Assembly: GCF_901709675.1 (NCBI RefSeq)
Contig: NC_051092.1
Span: forward strand, 13,202,491-13,266,490
DNA length: 64,000 bases
Direction of reading: 5' to 3'
Source of the DNA: Syngnathus acus
Taxonomy: Eukaryota; Chordata; Actinopteri; Syngnathiformes; Syngnathidae
Shown: positions 61,101-64,000 of the stretch, one piece after another
How the letters are laid out: each line of letters opens with the position of its first letter
Position numbering within the stretch: the first letter of the stretch is position 1
Translations under genes and position numbers: made by a program
Notes under the pieces: generated by a model
Databases searched by the model: none
What the model was told of the DNA's origin: nothing
What the model saw: only the letters and a program-made list of their open reading frames with translations

Positions 61101-64000
61101 CAATGCTTTTCGGTCTGGCACAGTCAATTAAAATGTGAGATGGACAAAACGTCTTAAAAAAAAGTTGTCAATATAATAAAAACTCACTCAGGGATGTCAT
61201 TGCAAAGAGGACATGGACAAATATGCCTAACTGGAGACTCCTCCACTATTAACAGCTGATTGAAAGAGGAAACAATTACGAAGCCACAAAGCCTCGCGGT
61301 ATCTATTATTAATATCTTGCGAGGTTTTGCTTCCGCCGCAAAACAGAATATGATCTGATTAACTGACAGCGGTAGAAATTATAAATAAGACTCCGGCTAA
61401 GGCAGCCTGAATATGCAAAAGGCCTTGTCAAGCTCATTGTCGCTGCCAGGTATTTACAGCAAGCTTGACGGGATGTACAATGGCTTCAACTTGCTTTCCG
61501 TCCATCTTTCCGCAACAGTATTGACATAAGTGTTTATAAGATGATCGTTAGCCATCAGTGCTTGTCAGCCATTAGTGGAGGACGGCAAGCATTGCAGAGC
61601 TGCGGTGACATTGATGTGATTTCTAAGGGAGGGATTTAAGAGTTGTCACAGCTTGTGACAGGAGTGGGCAGGAATGAAAAAAACAGAAGTAGCACTTGCA
61701 ATGACAAACTTGTGTACAGAACGAGGTTGATTGGTTAGCTTGCGCAAATGGACTGAAAATGTTTGTTGTTGTACATCCATAGTCAAAGAGTGTAAAAAAT
61801 CAAGAACCATTCCTGAAGGGAAAAAAGGTCGCATTAAATTACACCAAACACAAAGTCACCGTATTGATTTTTCTGTGTTCAGGCACACTCTCAAGAATTG
61901 AATAATAAAAAAAGAAGTATTAAGCCAGTGAAGCGTTTTCTAGACTTTGTGACAAGGTCTTCTCACTTAGTGCGTGGTTAATCATACTTTTTCTGGAAAA
62001 TAATGAGTGGAAAACTGAAAATATAGCATTTTCACCTTTTACAACAACAGGCTACATGAGTTAGCACATCATAATCCACTCTGTCAAAATATTGCGCATA
62101 AAAGGTTGAAAACATGAAAATCATCACACTGTCTGAAATCCAACTAAAACCTGCGCAGACACACATCAAGTCAAAACTGATTTACAATATTCCTGGAAAC
62201 CTCAATGTTTCATATTGTACTGTAACCTAAACAGCATGAAAATAAATGTATTGGAGCTATCTGAGTCATGTACTGGCTGAGCAATTTCTTTTTTTTTTCC
62301 TGGGAAGGGCCATGGGGGTGCCAATGATATCTCAGGAAGTCCACAAAACAAAACAAAAAAAAAGCCAATAATAATAATAATGATAACAGGAAGAATCATT
62401 CACTAAATGTTCCCTATGAGAGACCAGGGAGGAGATATATTTCAAGTATATTTCAGGGTCCCTGCATAACCACCCGCCCCCTCCAAGCTCCGGCAGTGGA
62501 GCCAAAAACAATGCTAATGCGAAATTAAGTGGTTCAATTGTCTATGTCTGTCACATTACACTCAAATACAGCACTGTATCTCCTGCACTCGCAATTATTG
62601 CCACCAGAAAAATCCAGACATATGGCAGGATTAGTGTTTACAGAAGATTCCAGCACATTGCCTCAAGTCAACCATAATTAAAGAAGTCATCATCAAGATT
62701 GTTGATTTTGCTGTAACGTGCTAAATGAGTGTTGCATTCTAATTATATCCTTTTTGCATCACCCCGTGCATTGTTCTGCTCCATTTATTCATCCAAGCTG
62801 AACGCAAGTGGCTTTGCTGTATTTTGACAACTAAAGTGAAAAATAACGAGGGGAATAAAAATACAATGACTCATTAGAAATTCAGCTAAGGGGCCTGAAG
62901 GAATGGGGTCAAAATACAAAAAGTCCTGCCTAGCTACAAAAACAGATATGCTCAAACCTCATTGAATAAAGTACATAAGCAGACAAGTATATTCACATAT
63001 TAAAGCAATAAAAGAAATATTTTAAGCATATAATTATACCTACACACCAAATCAATAAAGAAGACATAACTAGACATTTTTGATAGGTGGTAATGACAAA
63101 GGTTTTTATAACTTTATGATTTGATATATTTCTGAGCCTTTTGAAATAACAAATGTTTTTTGATATATTGCCTGAATAGCTTAATAACCCTTAAGGAACT
63201 GTTTAATGCATGCCTGATGATTTTCTAAATCACGGACACTGCCAACGTCGTCTAAAAATGTTCAGTACTTGATTGTATCTCATGTTTTGACTAATGCTAG
63301 ACGCCAGTTTTCGATTACTACTGAATGTTCTGGACAGAGGGAAATATTTTGCCTAACAAAGAAAAGATATGGTTGGAAGCATGATTAAACTAAGAATATG
63401 ATGACGTAAGCATGTACATGGAGTATCAAAAGAACAAACAAACAAAAACATGGTAAGTGGTGAGTACAAACATTGCATAGTCAGGGAACATTAATAAATT
63501 GATGATGTCACAGCCAAAAGCTCACATAATTCCGTACAAAATGACAAAATTGAAAGAATGACGAATGGATGAGGTGCGACAGTGTATGTGCAAGAATGGA
63601 GCAGAATGTTTACAGGAAGGTCACTTGGAGATAAAACCAGCAGGTGCCAGAGGGAGACAGCCAAGAACCCGGCCAAAGATGATCGCCAAGGCCGAAAGAC
63701 GGGATGGAAGACAACAGCCCCCACACACACCGAATCGCCCATAATCAGCACGCACCCCCACGGAACCAGCTCTCACCGAACCAGCACCCACTCCCATGGA
63801 ATCAAGATCTCCTGCGAACTTGCCCCACCCCAAAGACTCATCACCCATCAAACTCGGCCCACACTGGCATGTGCAACTGAATATAAGCTGACCAAAGAAC
63901 CTTGAACGTTGCCTTTTCTGAATGGAGACTTTCTACTCTTGAGCATGGTCGCACGAAAGGCCCAGCGCTGTATTGTACTTTCCTGAAAACAGAGCTTTCT
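58111..64000. other. intergenic region, no gene seen
   Basis: A short CA tract at 59272-59310. Otherwise AT-rich single-copy-looking sequence. I found no exon or RNA gene on either strand. Conserved noncoding elements could be present but cannot be judged without comparison. Confidence 0.55.

Noticed and set aside
63582-63905. 107-codon plus-strand open frame rich in Thr, His, Pro
   Set aside because: No recognisable family, no splice or promoter signals, low-complexity composition.

Overview
The window is vertebrate nuclear DNA, most likely from a teleost fish and probably a percomorph. The evidence is intron-exon genes with GT-AG introns, AT-rich introns, CpG-dense promoters, Tc1-like relics, and small TA-flanked inverted-repeat elements. 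The species call is an inference. There is no operon, phage, CRISPR array or bacterial gene. All recognised coding sequence lies on the minus strand and belongs to two genes that are also neighbours in the same order in human (12p12.3).

Layout. (1) 1-3272: the 5' five coding exons of aebp2, which encodes a zinc-finger cofactor of Polycomb repressive complex 2. The remaining 3' exons lie beyond the left edge. (2) 3273-5266: a compact interval holding the aebp2 promoter, one hAT-like relic, and the plekha5 3' UTR with a candidate poly(A) signal. (3) 5267-54878: a complete plekha5 gene. I could assemble 28 coding exons from the start codon to the stop. The exon phases join without a break and total 3807 nt (1268 residues): tandem WW domains, a PH domain, a proline-rich linker, a coiled-coil region, and a conserved C-terminus ending SHFMCV. 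(4) 54879-55145: the plekha5 promoter, with a run of 26 G. (5) 55146-64000: about 9 kb with no recognisable gene, only repeat relics.

The most notable signal is inside the 25.8-kb intron 3 of plekha5. At about 34.0-34.7 kb there is an isolated CpG-dense patch with three perfect TGACGTCA palindromes, a strict purine-pyrimidine alternating tract, and a strong splice donor on the gene's strand, preceded by about 350 bp without any ATG. This looks like an internal promoter with a noncoding first exon. It would give a PLEKHA5 form without WW domains, started at a well-placed ATG in exon 5. I found no new biological system beyond that. Mobile DNA is four copies of a TA-flanked inverted-repeat element, three hAT-like copies, a nested older element, and several microsatellites.

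How the genes relate: AEBP2 acts on chromatin, while PLEKHA5 is a phosphoinositide-binding adaptor at membranes and the cytoskeleton. Their adjacency is conserved synteny, and I see no evidence that it is a functional pair.
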